Assembly (NCBI GenBank): GCA_014529385.2
Contig: CM043959.1
Span: forward strand, 9,347,309-9,411,308
Length of the DNA stretch: 64,000 nucleotides
Direction of reading: 5' to 3'
DNA from: Adiantum capillus-veneris
Taxonomy: Eukaryota; Streptophyta; Polypodiopsida; Polypodiales; Pteridaceae
In this document: positions 1 through 11,236 of the stretch, in pieces
How positions within the stretch are numbered: position 1 is the stretch's first letter
Layout: every line of letters starts with the position of its first letter
The notes under the pieces: model-generated
Told to the model about the DNA's origin: nothing
The model's database searches: none
What the model saw: the letters and a program-made list of their open reading frames with translations, nothing else
Translations under genes and position numbers: made by a program

Positions 1-2650
1 ACTTTAAAAGAAATATACGAAGACTACTTCTTGAAAACTCATGCACAAAAACCCTCCATTAAAAGCTTTAGAAGAGAACTCTTCTTCTCTTCATCTAAAC
101 AAAGTAGTGAATTCTATTCTGAATCTATCTGGAACATCTACTGCCCCTACATCAAATGTGCTTGCAAAGCTTTGGATGCAAAAGCTGATTGTGAGAGTAA
201 CATCCTTTGGTTTGATCATGCAATTTGGTTCCTCCTCAACCATCTGGAAGACCTCTTCCCATCACACATAGAGGATCATTTTCTCCATATTATTTGTTCT
301 TGGCTTGGGGATGAGGCTAGGGAAGCTGTGCGAGCCCAGATCGCTTACCTTCACTTTAGGAACTTCATGTACGAGGCTTTGAAAGAGCTAAACTTAGATG
401 CACCAAGTCATTTACTCTCTAATTTAAGTGCTTCTAAGGGCATCAAACATATCATATCCCTTATCAAACCTTCACTAGATGTAAAGGAGTCCCGTAACCT
501 CAAAAGGCCTATGGTAACGAGTTTTGCTTCGCACTCGATCACATCTTTTTATCCCCTTCTTCTACACTAGGGTCCTCTAAAGGACGGAATAAAGCTAGAA
601 GCTATGTCAAAGGCAAGGGGAAGAATCTCTTTATCCAGAAAATTTTTAACTCTTCATTTTATTGCCCTTTCAGATCAATTGAATGCTTCTGGAACGTTGT
701 TTTTATGATAGGAAGAGAATCAAAAGAAGCGAATTATTCATTGCCATTTTGCAAATCATATTCTGGATTTGTTTACTCCAAAAAATTTGATACAATATAC
801 TTCTTTACATGTGTTTAACAACACTGACAAAGTGGATGAACTAACCTTTGGTTGTACCTTTGATCCTCTCTTGAACAACTTTATATATTCCACTGAATTT
901 CTCACTTCAGGCAAACAACCGTCTTGTATGTGCTCTATCTTTGGAAATTTTTGTTCTGACTTCCAAGTTTTTGGAAAACAAGTATGCACTACGAATTTAT
1001 CTCATTTCAATTCTGCGGAAATCAGGGACCTATTGTGTAAAGGCCTGAATCATATCCCACTCCAACCGCTAAATCCACACTTGGCGTTTTCCGGCCTCAT
1101 TACTTACTTTCTTGACTTACATAGTCAAAATACTAAATATGGACAGTCTACAACATGTTTCTAGACTTGCTGATTCTCTATCTGCTCACTTTCAAATGTG
1201 TATTGAGTCAATTCCACCTGCATGGATTAGTCACGAAACAACATGGCTTTCCCCTTGACTATCCTCTCTTATACATAAACTCAAAAAAGATTGGTTTGTG
1301 GTAGGACTTGACAAAGCCCCTCATATACCCACTATTGTCTGTAGACACTGAGCCAGAATAATGGCTCAGTCAAGGCTTAATGGACCGAAACTTTTGCTTT
1401 CTGAGATGGGTCCTGAAGAAACCATTCGGTATCTAGATTCCTCCATGGGATACTTCAAATTAGATACTCAAAATTTGAAACTACGGATACTTTTTTCCAC
1501 TTATAAAAGTCACAAGCATAAGTTCAGGTGGATTTCAAATGCCTCCAACTGTATCATGTTACATGCCACCAATGTGATCACTGCTTGCCTCAATCTTATT
1601 CTTACTGACTTTAATAACATTTGTGAAAAAAAGTTTCTAATGGTGAAGACCTTCACTGGAATTATGATTAATAACTTCTGGCTTGTGAGGAACTCTTCTG
1701 AGGTATTCATTAATCTGCCGCAAAACATTTTTTCAATGTTTTTAGACAGCTGATATCACACAATGTTATGAAAACATATCCCTCTTTCGGCCTTTTGGGC
1801 CGCTCTTTGTTCTACAGCAGATAGGAAAAATGGTTTTTGCAAGGAGGAATGAGATGGGACACCAAACTATCTCACTAGTTAGAAGCCCGAGATGGGTAAA
1901 AGACATGCAAAAAGGACCACCCAACCATTATAATCTCTATAATCTAATGGAGATTATTGAATGGCTCTTTCGGAATTGCTTTGTTATGCTAGGTGAGCAA
2001 TGGTTTCAACAAATCCATGGTATCCCGATGGGCTTGTCATGTTCACTAGTCATGTGCAATCTGTACTTGGCCTTTTTTGAGTATAAATGGATACTTAAAC
2101 ACCTAGAGACAACTGACACTACCATTGATCTTACACAATGTCAACACACTTATAGATATATGGATGATCTACTAAGCTTAAACAATCCCAGCTTTGCACA
2201 ATGCTTACTGCTAATCAATCCTGATTCTCTTAAAATTGAACCAACCTTTTTGGAGTACCTTAATATTGACAACAAAATTGTTGTTACTAAAACGGTTTTC
2301 TTCAATATGGAATTGTCACTCTATTCTCCATTTACAGGGAGGTATATCACTGAGTTATCCTGAAAGCGAGAGACAAGCTACACCTTGGCCTGATTGAATT
2401 TGTCAGGAGAAAGAGTAATTGTCCACGAAAGATAGCTAGAAAAACTTGTCTCGGCATGATATATCTCATTATGTATTCATCCTCTAACTCTTTCATTGCG
2501 TTTCAGGCAATGTGTCATCTTATGAAGAAATAAGTGAATGGGTTCACTATGAGTGAGCTGATTGCCACTATTAGGCATTTTCTTCATAAAAACTGTTGAC
2601 CATTATGCTTGGCTAGAAAAGAGACAGGTATTGAACTTTTAGAACTTATT
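1..2650 (+). mobile_element. Penelope-like retroelement, copy A (5' end outside window)
   Basis: This is the 3' part of a non-LTR retroelement, about 85-95% similar by eye to copy B at 7392-13313. It contains the same reading frames in the same order: an N-terminal region, a linker rich in Ser/Lys, and a reverse transcriptase. No LTR flanks it. A CT microsatellite and the spacer leading to the next unit follow it, so the copies lie head to tail. The 3' boundary near 2650 is approximate, because homology between copies continues into the spacer. Confidence 0.6.
31..2420 (+). pseudogene. Penelope-like reverse transcriptase ORF, copy A, broken
   Basis: The coding sequence is readable in pieces: 31-570, 769-1164, 1361-1753 and 1830-2363, separated by stops and frameshifts. 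The N-terminal 180 residues match the end of the copy B frame at 7683-8432. RT landmarks in order are SHKHKFRWIS (about 1508-1537, fingers region), DITQCYENISL from about 1752 (motif A with the catalytic Asp), HGIPMGLSCS (about 2016-2045, motif B) and YRYMDDLL (about 2151-2174, motif C with the Asp pair). Before the RT, a stretch resembles the conserved (D/E)K...VCKH block that precedes RT in Penelope-like enzymes. The IPMG and Y-x-DD forms fit the PLE/telomerase side of RTs rather than LTR or LINE RTs. I see no GIY-YIG endonuclease downstream. The family assignment is inferred from motifs only; an unclassified RT lineage is the alternative. Confidence 0.6.
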
Positions 2651-2736
2651 CACTAATAAAATGGTGGTAGGGGAGGTCTCACCACCTGATGATGACCCTC
2701 CTCACCAAGTGGTATACCTCTCCCTGGGTAAGGGTG

Positions 2737-2806
<70 letters not shown>

Positions 2807-3339
2807 AAAGGACATGAGACTCTTCATCCATGGTGATTTCCTGGGGTTTTCTTTCACCCTTGGAAATCATTGAATTCACAAATATCTCTCCTATTTGGAA
2901 TGTATCTTGCTCTCAGATAGCATCCAAGGGTAAGGCCTTTCCCTCTCTCTCTACATCTTGATAGAATCTATCAGGTTTTCTATCCTGAATTATCATTCTG
3001 CTTCTCATAGGATGCTTTCAACCCCAATAATATATATATATATATATATATCTTTTGCTCTTTCTCCCTCTCAATGTATCTGGTTATCCCTCTAAAACAA
3101 TCGGACTCTATATCTAGTGTTGCCATAATATATCATTTGGTTTTACTTTAACCCTTGGCAATCATAGGTTGCATGGTTTTCCCTTTTTACTGATATATTT
3201 TGCTCTCCTTATGCATAGAAAATGCTATCTAATGTTTACCCCAGTAAATGGGTCTTTTGCTTGAACTACCTCATGGCCTGAAGAATGATGTGTTGCCACG
3301 TGGGCATGGGTGCCCAAGCGGTGTGTAAATGGATATTTG
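2651..3339 (+). other. PLE inter-copy spacer, first occurrence
   Basis: No convincing ORF. The sequence is shared with 13370-14104 apart from microsatellite length and small indels. It holds the CT tract and, at 3029-3051, a TA dinucleotide tract. In the second spacer the same position carries CT repeats (13718-13808). It lies between the RT stop of copy A and the 5' region of the next unit, so it is a 3' UTR/spacer of the tandem array. Confidence 0.6.
2739..2803. repeat. (CT)n microsatellite in the PLE spacer
   Basis: About 65 bp of uninterrupted TC dinucleotides. The equivalent place after copy B (13398-13467) also holds a CT tract. Confidence 0.95.
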
Positions 3340-3692
3340 GGTGCCTACTGGGCTTTAATTAAATTGCTATTTTTAGGCCATCATTTTGACGTGACAGAGG
3401 TACAGAACGAGCTGGATGCAGGTTTTGTTCACCGTTCGCTCTATTTGGGGGACTCTTGCAAATAGCACCATCGCATATCCTGTGCCTTGGTGGGGAGATA
3501 TTCAAGAGATGCAGATCCTTCTGCTTCGGATCAGGATCCACAGCCAGCTAGTCGTGTGGGGAAAACATCACCTTATAAGGTGAGTTGATGCTCACTTAGC
3601 TTCCATTCGGTTAAAGGGTTTCTATTTCTATTTTCATTCTGTTGTGTACATTGAATCGGGTGTGTGCTTCAACTCTGCAAGCGTTTCTCGTG
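3340..3692 (+). promoter_or_regulatory. Conserved 5' region of PLE unit, candidate promoter and leader exon
   Basis: It is closely similar to 22012-22351, which sits in the same place before the second first exon. Both copies contain a sequence reading AAG|GTGAG (GT at 3580 and 22239), which looks like a plant 5' splice donor, about 110 bp before the ATG. A leader exon and a small first intron ending near TCTGCAAG are therefore possible. The promoter role is inferred from position and conservation. No core promoter element was assigned. Confidence 0.4.
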
Positions 3693-3731
3693 ATGGCTCC
3701 TACCAAGAAGACACCTATCGACACTACAGAG
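3693..3731 (+). CDS. Putative first coding exon of PLE copy B (13 codons)
   Basis: ATG at 3693 opens MAPTKKTPIDTTE and runs into ACAGAG|GTACTTATG, a good 5' splice donor (GT at 3732). Splicing to the acceptor TTTTTCACTTCAG (AG at 7390-7391) keeps phase 0 and continues into an open frame of 45 codons at 7392. The same exon with conservative changes (MAPSKKTPVDTTE) and the same donor occurs at 22352-22390 in the next unit. Conservation of peptide, donor and position in two units supports a real exon. No transcript evidence is available here. Confidence 0.5.
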
Positions 3732-3847
3732 GTACTTATGTGGTCCATTTTGGCATTGGTGAATAACCTCTTTGGTAGGAAAGGATATGGTTACTGGAAT
3801 TTGTTGATTATGTTTTAGTTCGTACGTACTACATATCTTCTAAAATA

Positions 3848-4767
3848 TGACTCACTCTCTCATCCCGTTCTCAATAGAGATAGACAGCAAAAGATAGAGA
3901 AAGAGATCTTTGTATTGATCAATTTCTGCAGAGTTTTGATACAACACAGGAGAAATCGAATATGGGCGCACTTCGTTGTACGGAGCTCGAACCTCCCGAC
4001 CACCCCCGAGCTTCAGTCTGCTTGCATGCAGCGTCTCACTCGCACTCGCAATGGCACTGGCACTCACACTCAGAGAAGAGGAGATCTGTGAATGATCCCC
4101 AAACGCACCACCCGTCGTTCTTTTATCCTTCTTTTCCTCGAAAAGCATACGACTTCTTAAAATAGCCGCTATTTAGGCGTTCCGTCAACTCGATTTTCGC
4201 ACCAAGTATACCTGCGAGAATAAGATAAGAACGTGATCGCAAAGCGATCCGTAAAGATTACATTTTTAAAACGTTTTTTAAAAAAATAGTTGTCTTCAAC
4301 TGAACATAACTCCCAAACGGAGCCAAAACAGCCCAAGTGCGTCTCACACAATCTTGTTGCTGTTGTTGCGCTCTTCGACGGCTATGTGATGCAAAATTTC
4401 CATAGCCTGCTCTCATTTGCTAAAAATCAACCTGCAAAATAGCATTTTCTACAAAAACAGCAAATTTCACTTTTTCCTTGATCTTTGACCCTCAACGAGC
4501 ATCAAAACATCAAAATCTCTAAAAAGTCATAGAACCAAAGTTGTTATTTATAACACACGCTTCAATCGCTTCATACATCACTTTTCCAAAATCACACATT
4601 AACACCTTAAAAAATGACCCAGAAAGTGCCTTCCGGCTCAAAAAAATTTATTGGACAAAAACAATCCACACATCCTTCTACACAGTGGACCAACTTTAAA
4701 ACGGCCAGAACTTCCTAGAAAAACAAAATTTATTGCTTAAACACTTCAAAAATCAAGTCCTGTTACA
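3848..4767. mobile_element. Solo LTR inserted in the PLE intron (TSD AAATA)
   Basis: A 920 bp block that begins TGACTCACTC and ends CCTGTTACA (TG...CA). It is flanked by perfect 5 bp direct repeats AAATA at 3843-3847 and 4768-4772. It is absent from the homologous intron of the next unit, where about 247 bp of other intron sequence sits instead (22481-22727). No ORF or internal domain is visible, so a solo LTR left by LTR recombination fits best. The family and orientation are unknown. No second copy is in this window. Confidence 0.6.
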
Positions 4768-5531
4768 AAATAATAGAATGGCTCCTTGCCGATCCTTGAT
4801 ATGTGGTACTTGGAGTTGTTCTCTGCTGACCTTAGCAGTTGCCGACTGGCCCTATGTCTAAATAGAGGATGTATGTGTTTCAGATGTTCTATTGAATGTT
4901 GGTTATGAGGTAGTGTATGCTATCCGGTTCTAACTTCTTACCGACTAGTTGGTCTTTCTTTCTATGGCTTTGTTACAAAATCTTAAGCTGTTTGTTTCGG
5001 GCTATAGCACGGCTCATTGTATCCATTATGGTGTTTGGATTGAGAAAGAGAGGAATCTTGGGCTATGGAACTGCTCTTCTCTCTTTGTTTGAGGGGTTGG
5101 GATTGATTTACTCTAACTCTTGGCTTTAACTAGTAGTGGTATGTTGGAATGGATGGATTGACCATATTTCTAATCATTGGTTGAACTTTGATGTGATTTT
5201 CTACTGTGTGTGGTTAGCGGAATAGATAATCGGCTCCTTACTGATGTTTGGTATAAGGGAGGATATGCTATCCTTTGTTGGTCCTGGCTGTTTTATGCCG
5301 ACTGGTTTGGTGGTTATTTCACTGCTGTCGATTCTTGGGGTTTATTTACCTTGACTCTTGGCATTATCTTGTTTTAGTGTTGGAAAGGATGGACTAGCCA
5401 TGTGTCTAATCATTGTTTGGACTTTGATGAGTTGTTCTAATGTGTGTGTTTATTGAAATAAGTTGATCCGGTCCTTGCCAATGTTTGCTATACGGTAGGA
5501 TTTGGTGGTAGGTTCCAAGCCGACCTTTGGG

Positions 5532-6240
5532 AAGGGGTAATGGTTGTTGTCCATTACTGGCCATGGATATTGCGGTTACTCCTCTCTCTATCTCTTTTCT
5601 ATGTCTCTCACTAGCTATTCTATATAGAAAACATATGGATGGTGTGAAGGACTAGGTGCTATCTGGCGGGTTGGCTGGACTGGTTGGCCGAGTGTAAGGC
5701 TTGGTTGGTTGGGTTATCCTCGAATAACTCTTGTGTTGTTGCTGGCTAGGTACAACACTAATAGAATTACTGACTGGTTGGCCGACTATATGGCTTTGTT
5801 GGTTGGTTTACCCTCGACTAACTCTTGTTTTACTGGCCCGTTGGATGCAGCATCAACGTTTGTGCTAAACTGTTGGGTATTCTTATGATGGAAAGGGGTA
5901 ATGAAAGTTGTACATTACTGGACCTGGCTATTGGAGCTAATCCTCTCTCTCTCTCTCTCTTTTATGTCTCTCACTAGCAGAAAACATATGGACTGTGTGA
6001 AGGACTTGGTGCTATCTGGCCGGTTGGCTAGACTGGTTGGCCGATTATATGGCTTGGTTCGTTGGTTTATCCTCGACTGACTCTTGTATTGTTGCTGGCT
6101 AGGTGCAACACTAATAGAATTACTAACTGATTGGTCAATTATATGGTTTGGTTGGTTGGTTTACACTCGACTTACTCTAGTTTTACTGGTTACTTGGTTG
6201 CAGCAATAATGTTTTTGCTAAACTGTTGATTATTATTATG
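5532..6240. repeat. Tandem duplication, period about 360 bp, in the PLE intron
   Basis: The first unit starts at about 5532 (GAAGGGGTAATGG) and the second at about 5891 (GAAAGGGGTAATG). They share CTCTCACTAGC, GAAAACATATGGA and repeated GGTTGGTT blocks in the same order, with roughly 80-85% identity by eye. An older, weaker repeat with a period near 245 bp precedes it (5130-5220 against 5375-5460). Confidence 0.75.
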
Positions 6241-7391
6241 TTGGGAATTGAACTAGCAACTACTATAGACACATCTTGAGTAAATCCAAAGGTTTGTTTG
6301 GGATTAGAGACTAAAATAATATGGTTTATACGCCCCCTTGTTCAGTTTGAGAGAACTGGTTGAAGCTTATGTTTGTAAATGCTTACGCTATTTTTTGGAA
6401 GCAGACATACATGGCTTCATGGATAACGTAATTTGACTTGTTAACAGGCTGATAGATATGTGATTTTTATTTGCTGACCATGGTTGGTTTCAGAGAAAAT
6501 GTGACTTTCAGATTACTTACACTCATGAAAATCTACTTTCTAGGGAAACATTTTAATGATAGAAGTTTTTTGGCAACAAGCCAGCTGATCTTGCCGTGAA
6601 TTAATCCTGTAGGAATGAACCCAATTAGCGCTTGAATTCACGGTAGTTTTTTTTTTAAAGAAACGATTGTTATAACAGGAACTCTGTCTTGACTTGTTAA
6701 AACTTCACTTTAAAATTGAAATTTTTGAACTAAAACCTTCAAGTTTTTTTCAAGGAAGTTTCATATATTGTTAGAAACATAAAAAATTATTTCATATGGA
6801 ATACAAAAAATTACTTTTCACTATATTTATTAGCAGCATGATTTTTCTGTTTTGGTACCTCGGTGACATGGATGACAACTGGGTCACCCTAGTTACCTGC
6901 AATTCTGTCGGGAAGGTAACCGAAAGTTTGTTTTCTTACTATGGATGCAAGTAAGAGTGTCCTTTCCTTGGCTGCTATTTGAGAAGATGAAATGCTGTAC
7001 ACTTATATTGTAACATTAATCAGGACCTTCTTTCCCTAATATGGCCTGATACTGAGAGGTTATTTTTTTGGATATTCAGTCAAAAGGAATACATGATTTT
7101 GTGCTTTGGACTGTAGACATTGGTCTTTGTAGTTAGTCTCATGTGTTATGTATATTGTAAATAGATTAAACTCTCTCTCCTTAAGCACATGGGTGCTTTG
7201 GGTCTTAGACCTATGGAACCAGGACCTAGTTTACATAATTTTTTCCTTAGGAGATACGGCTTGAAACTGGATTTTCTAGGGTAGGGGGTATCCACACAAC
7301 CATTATGACCTAGGTCTTGGTTGGTTTTAGGATGGAATACCTACTAGCTCCTCTTTTTAGATTTTACTAATTTTGATGTTTTTCACTTCAG

Positions 7392-8462
7392 ATTATCCCT
7401 GTCTCGGTTGCTCTTGACCTTTCCACCCTTCCCTTCTCCCCGGCATCCCTACTGGTGATTAAACTTATTCAGGACCATTTTGGCGGTTTCTCTACTAAAT
7501 CCATTCTCAAAGGTTACAGAAACCCATGACTCTATCATGAATGTGCTAACCTTTATTGATTGGGTTCTTATCCTCGCCAATCTGGTGGCTGAGACGAAAG
7601 AAGGAGTACTTCACCTTCAAACGCTGGCTTCTAACCTTTCTGCTATAGAAATGAGTCACAAATCCGATAAACTTCAGTTCTCTTGGTTAAAGGAGCCAAC
7701 ATGTCTAACTTTATCAGAAAACTTTGTGGCCTTGCTTCTTGTTTTGCCACCACTAAATCTTTTGATCGTGCTAAGGCTCCAAAAGTCCTCTTTTGTAGGG
7801 ATGATGCTGCTATTAAAGCAGTTAAAATCTTTCAGCAAGGACTCAGCTTGTCTAGTGAAACTTCTTTAATGGACATGGTCCCTAAAGTCTCGAAGTGTTT
7901 TCCCTTCTTACCTCCGACACAGATTGATGTCGAAGGAATAGAGCTTCACCATCAGCTTTGGAAGCTGCAAAACAAAGCTTTTGTGCCACCTATCTCGATC
8001 GAGACTTGGGTTTTTCTTGCAACCTTACCTGCCTCCACCAGTGAAGACTGTCGACTGGAGACCCTCAAGGGAGTTCAGTTCTTGGATAAAGGTGATGTCA
8101 TCAAAGCAACCTTTAGTATGCATTTCTTAGATTCAAGGAAATTCCCTATCTTGTTTGGCATTTATGTCAGAACCAAGGGAACTATGAACTTATCTAAACA
8201 AAGCAGTGAATTCTATTGTAAATCTATCTGGAATATCTACAGCCCCTACATCAAATGTGCTTGTAAACCTTTGGATGCAAAATATGATTGCGAGAGTAAC
8301 ATCCTTTGGTTTAATCATGCAATTTGGTTCCTCCTCAACCATCTGGAAGACCTCTTCCCATCACACACAGAGGAGAATTTTCTCCCTATTATTTGTTCTT
8401 GGCTTGGGGATCAGGCTAGGGAAGCTGTGTGAGCCCAGATCGCTTACCTTCACTTTAGGAAC
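7392..8462 (+). pseudogene. PLE copy B ORF, N-terminal part (exon 2), interrupted
   Basis: It opens in frame with exon 1 as IIPVSVALDL... for 45 codons to a TGA at 7527. The protein-like frame then shifts (about 7530-7690, reading MNVLTFIDWVLILANLVAE) and returns to the first frame at 7683-8432, so two compensating frameshifts are likely. The C-terminal 75 residues match the start of copy A. The role of this region is unknown; PLE proteins commonly carry a poorly conserved N-terminal extension before RT. The frame is cut at 8462 by the LTR element 8463-11236 and resumes at 11237. Confidence 0.55.
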
Positions 8463-8610
8463 TGTTGAGAGAGAGAGAGAGAGAGAGAGCACAGAAATAG
8501 AACCCCAAAGTGTGTAGAATACACACATGAGATGATGTATATATAGAGGGGACCTGTGTGCCATATATAGAGAAGCCATATATTGAGTAGCTTCAAATAT
8601 AAGTTCAACA
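8463..8610 (-). repeat. 3' LTR of the non-autonomous element
   Basis: 148 bp, starting TGTTGAGAG and ending TTCAACA on the plus strand. It differs from the right LTR mainly in the length of the GA tract (about 26 bp here, about 56 bp there) and a few substitutions. Confidence 0.85.
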
Positions 8611-9299
8611 CCCCCGCTCAAATAAGGGTCCCTAACTGCGGATGAAAAAACCGTTGAGGGATCAAGGAAAAAACCGACATCTCTATATACACCCATCGTT
8701 ATATTATAAAAATAATTAAATATACAAACGTTCATGAGGAGCAACATCACTCCTTTTACAATATATTAATGAATGTTTTATGAGGAGATACATTACTCCT
8801 ATCCTATCAAATACAATAATGAATAAAAAGGTTCAATAAAGAAGTGTAAAGGCAATCGATTAGCTCCTAATCAGAAGTGTCTCCGTGAATCTGCTATGTA
8901 TCTTGTCATCAATATCGCATCACCAAACATGTCTTCATGTTGTCATCAATATGTCATCACTAAACATGTCTTCATAAATCTTTTATTCTCACCAAGTTTG
9001 TCTTCATGAAATCAATTCTTTGATCAATCCTACATAGATCATAGACTCAAAAAACATAGTCATGAAAATTATTAGTATCGTTAGTGAAATAATGACGTTC
9101 ACAATGCCATAAGTAATGGTTCACGACGCCACTCTTTTGACGACATATATACGCACGACAACATATGGTACATAAAGTATGAACATAAAAAGTACAAGAT
9201 GCATGATACGTGATGCAAATGACATGTGTATATACTACATAAAATGACATTTATCAATGTAGTGATATCAATGAGTATCATCAAAGTATTAACAAAATA

Positions 9300-9900
9300 T
9301 CATCACTGTATCAATAAAGATGAATAAATCATCATGGTATCAACGAAAAGCATCATAGAATAATCATTGTTTCAATGAAACAACATCATGGTATCAACGA
9401 AACAACATCATGATATCACCGAGAATAACCATGGTATCAACAAAAAAACACCATGGTATCATCGAGAATAACCATGGTATCAACAAAACAACATCATGAT
9501 ATCACCAAGAATAATCATTGTATCAAGGAAACAACATCATGGTATCACCGAGAATAACCATGGTATCAACGAAACAACACGTACCATGATATCACCGAAA
9601 ATAACCATGGTATCAACGAAACATCATCATGGTATCAGCGAAAATCACCATGGAATCAATGAAACATCATCATGGCATCACCGAGAATAACCATGGTATC
9701 AATGAAACAGCATCATGGTATCACCGAGAATAACCATGGTATCAACGAAACAACATCATGGTATCACCAAGAATAACCATGGAATCAACGAAATATCATC
9801 GTGGCATCACCGAGAGTAACCATGGTATCAACGAAATATCATCATGGTATCAACAAAAATCACCATGACCAAAGTACTAACAAACCATCATCATGGTACC
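9300..9900. repeat. Minisatellite of about 42 bp units containing CATGGTATCA
   Basis: About 14 degenerate units alternate catggtatcaccgagaataac with catggtatcaacgaaacaac, so the half-period is about 21 bp. There are no spacers of unique sequence, which rules out a CRISPR-like layout. On the element's sense (minus) strand each half reads TGATACCATG. Confidence 0.85.
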
Positions 9901-10189
9901 ATCAAAATCCCTATGATATCAATGAGAGATTATCGATAAAACAATGTAAACTATATCTCTAGAAGAATAATTATACGAGAATCAATAAACGAGTATATCA
10001 TATAACAAAAGATCATGTACCAACAATAGCTCAATAAAATTTGGACGATCATCAACGGCTCGACTGAATCGGAACCATATGTAACTGGCTTCTGCAGCAA
10101 AGTTACGTCAGTAACAAACATATGATTGATAAAGAGAAAATATAATTGAGAAATTTTCAGTTATGAGAAAAATCAAAGGCAAAAAGTAT

Positions 10190-11035
10190 AGTTTTCTTTT
10201 CAAACTATTCGCAGTACGAGAACGATAACCCAAAATCGGTGCAGAATTTAGAGAAAGTTTCCTCTACAAAGTTGTACACCACATCGATTCCGATAGCTCA
10301 AGCGAATAGTTTTTTTGCAAAGTTGTAGACCACATCGATTCCAGTGCCTTTGCAGAATATTTTTGCAAAATCGTTCTCAATAAGGAGAAAAATCAAAACC
10401 AAAAAACGAAAGTTTCTTTTCAGACATGTATGCAGTCCGCCAATGATAACTCAAAATCGGTGTAGAATTTGGAAAATTTTTCTTCTGCAAAATCGTTTTC
10501 AATTAGTAGAGAAATCAAAAACAAAAAGCGAAGTTGCTTTTTAGGCATGTACGCAGTCCGCGAACGATAACTCAAAATCGATGCAAAATTTGAAAAAACT
10601 TTCTTCTGCAAAGTTGTAGACCATATCAATTCCGATGCCTCACTCGAGTAGTTTCTACTAAATCATTTTCAATTAGGAAAAAAATCAAAAACAAAAAGCA
10701 AAATTTCTTTTCAAGCATATACGCACTCTGCGAACGATAACTCAAAATCGATGCAGACTTTGAAAAAACTTCGTTCTACAAAGTTGTAGACCACATCGAT
10801 TCCAAAGCCTATCGTAGATAGTTGCTGCAAAATCGTTTTCAACTAGCAGAAAAATCAAAAACAAAAAGAGAAAGTTTCTTTTCAGGTATGTACGCAATCC
10901 GCGAACAATACCTCAAAATCGATGCAATATTTGAAAAATTTTCCTTCTGTAAAAGTTTTAGATCACATCGATTCCAGTGCCTCTGATGGGTAGTTTCTAC
11001 AAATCATTTTCAATCAAAAGAAAAATCGGAAAAAA
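10190..11035. repeat. Tandem repeats of about 170 bp inside the non-autonomous element
   Basis: Successive units share the blocks TTTCTTTTCA, GCGAACGATAACTCAAAATCGATGC, CAAAGTTGTAGACCACATCGATTCC and AAAATCGTTTTCAAT. Unit starts are near 10194, 10412, 10530, 10707 and 10878; one unit is shortened. No ORF of note. It lies just inside the 5' LTR/PBS and is probably leader RNA. Confidence 0.8.
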
Positions 11036-11044
11036 AAACATACT

Positions 11045-11056
11045 GCTCTGATACCA
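11045..11056 (-). other. Primer binding site, initiator tRNA-Met type
   Basis: The minus strand reads TGGTATCAGAGC immediately after the LTR end CTCAACA, complementary to the 3' end of plant initiator tRNA-Met. Confidence 0.85.
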
Positions 11057-11057
11057 T

Positions 11058-11116
<59 letters not shown>

Positions 11117-11236
11117 ACAGAAATAGAACCCCGAAGTGTGTAAAATACACACATGAGATGATGTATATATAGAGGGGACCTCTGTGCCATATATAGAGAA
11201 CCCATATACTGAGTAGCTTCACATATAAGCTCAACA
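11057..11236 (-). repeat. 5' LTR of the non-autonomous element
   Basis: 180 bp, TGTTGAGAG...CTCAACA on the plus strand, with a long GA tract at 11062-11114. It ends exactly where the PLE reading frame resumes. Confidence 0.85.

Larger units (their letters stand above)
3732..7391 (+). other. Putative retained spliceosomal intron of the PLE unit
   Basis: It is bounded by GT at 3732 and a pyrimidine-rich acceptor ending TTCACTTCAG at 7391. It is AT-rich with many stops in all frames, and I see no coding homology in it. Its 5' part, minus an inserted solo LTR, aligns with 22391-23130 of the next unit, for example around 4780-5230 against 22740-23125. It contains a 360 bp tandem duplication. About 920 of its 3,660 bp are the inserted solo LTR. 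Boundaries are inferred from splice consensus and frame continuity. Confidence 0.5.
8463..11236 (-). mobile_element. Non-autonomous LTR retrotransposon inserted in PLE copy B
   Basis: 2,774 bp with LTRs at 8463-8610 and 11057-11236, each reading TGTTGAGAGAG...CAACA. Flanks are GGAAC (8458-8462) and AGAAC (11237-11241), a 5 bp target duplication with one change. Copy A shows the uninterrupted site TTTAGGAACTTCATG. The primer binding site TGGTATCAGAGC lies on the minus strand at 11045-11056, directly inside the right LTR, so the element points left. A polypurine tract (GCGGGGGTG on the minus strand) abuts the left LTR. The interior has no gag or pol and consists largely of tandem repeats. Its PPT-proximal sequence resembles that of the copia family at 25894-31448, so it may use that family's enzymes. 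Confidence 0.85.

Noticed and set aside
9300..9900. Regular repeats suggesting a CRISPR array
   Set aside because: Units are contiguous and degenerate with no unique spacers, and they lie inside an LTR retrotransposon.
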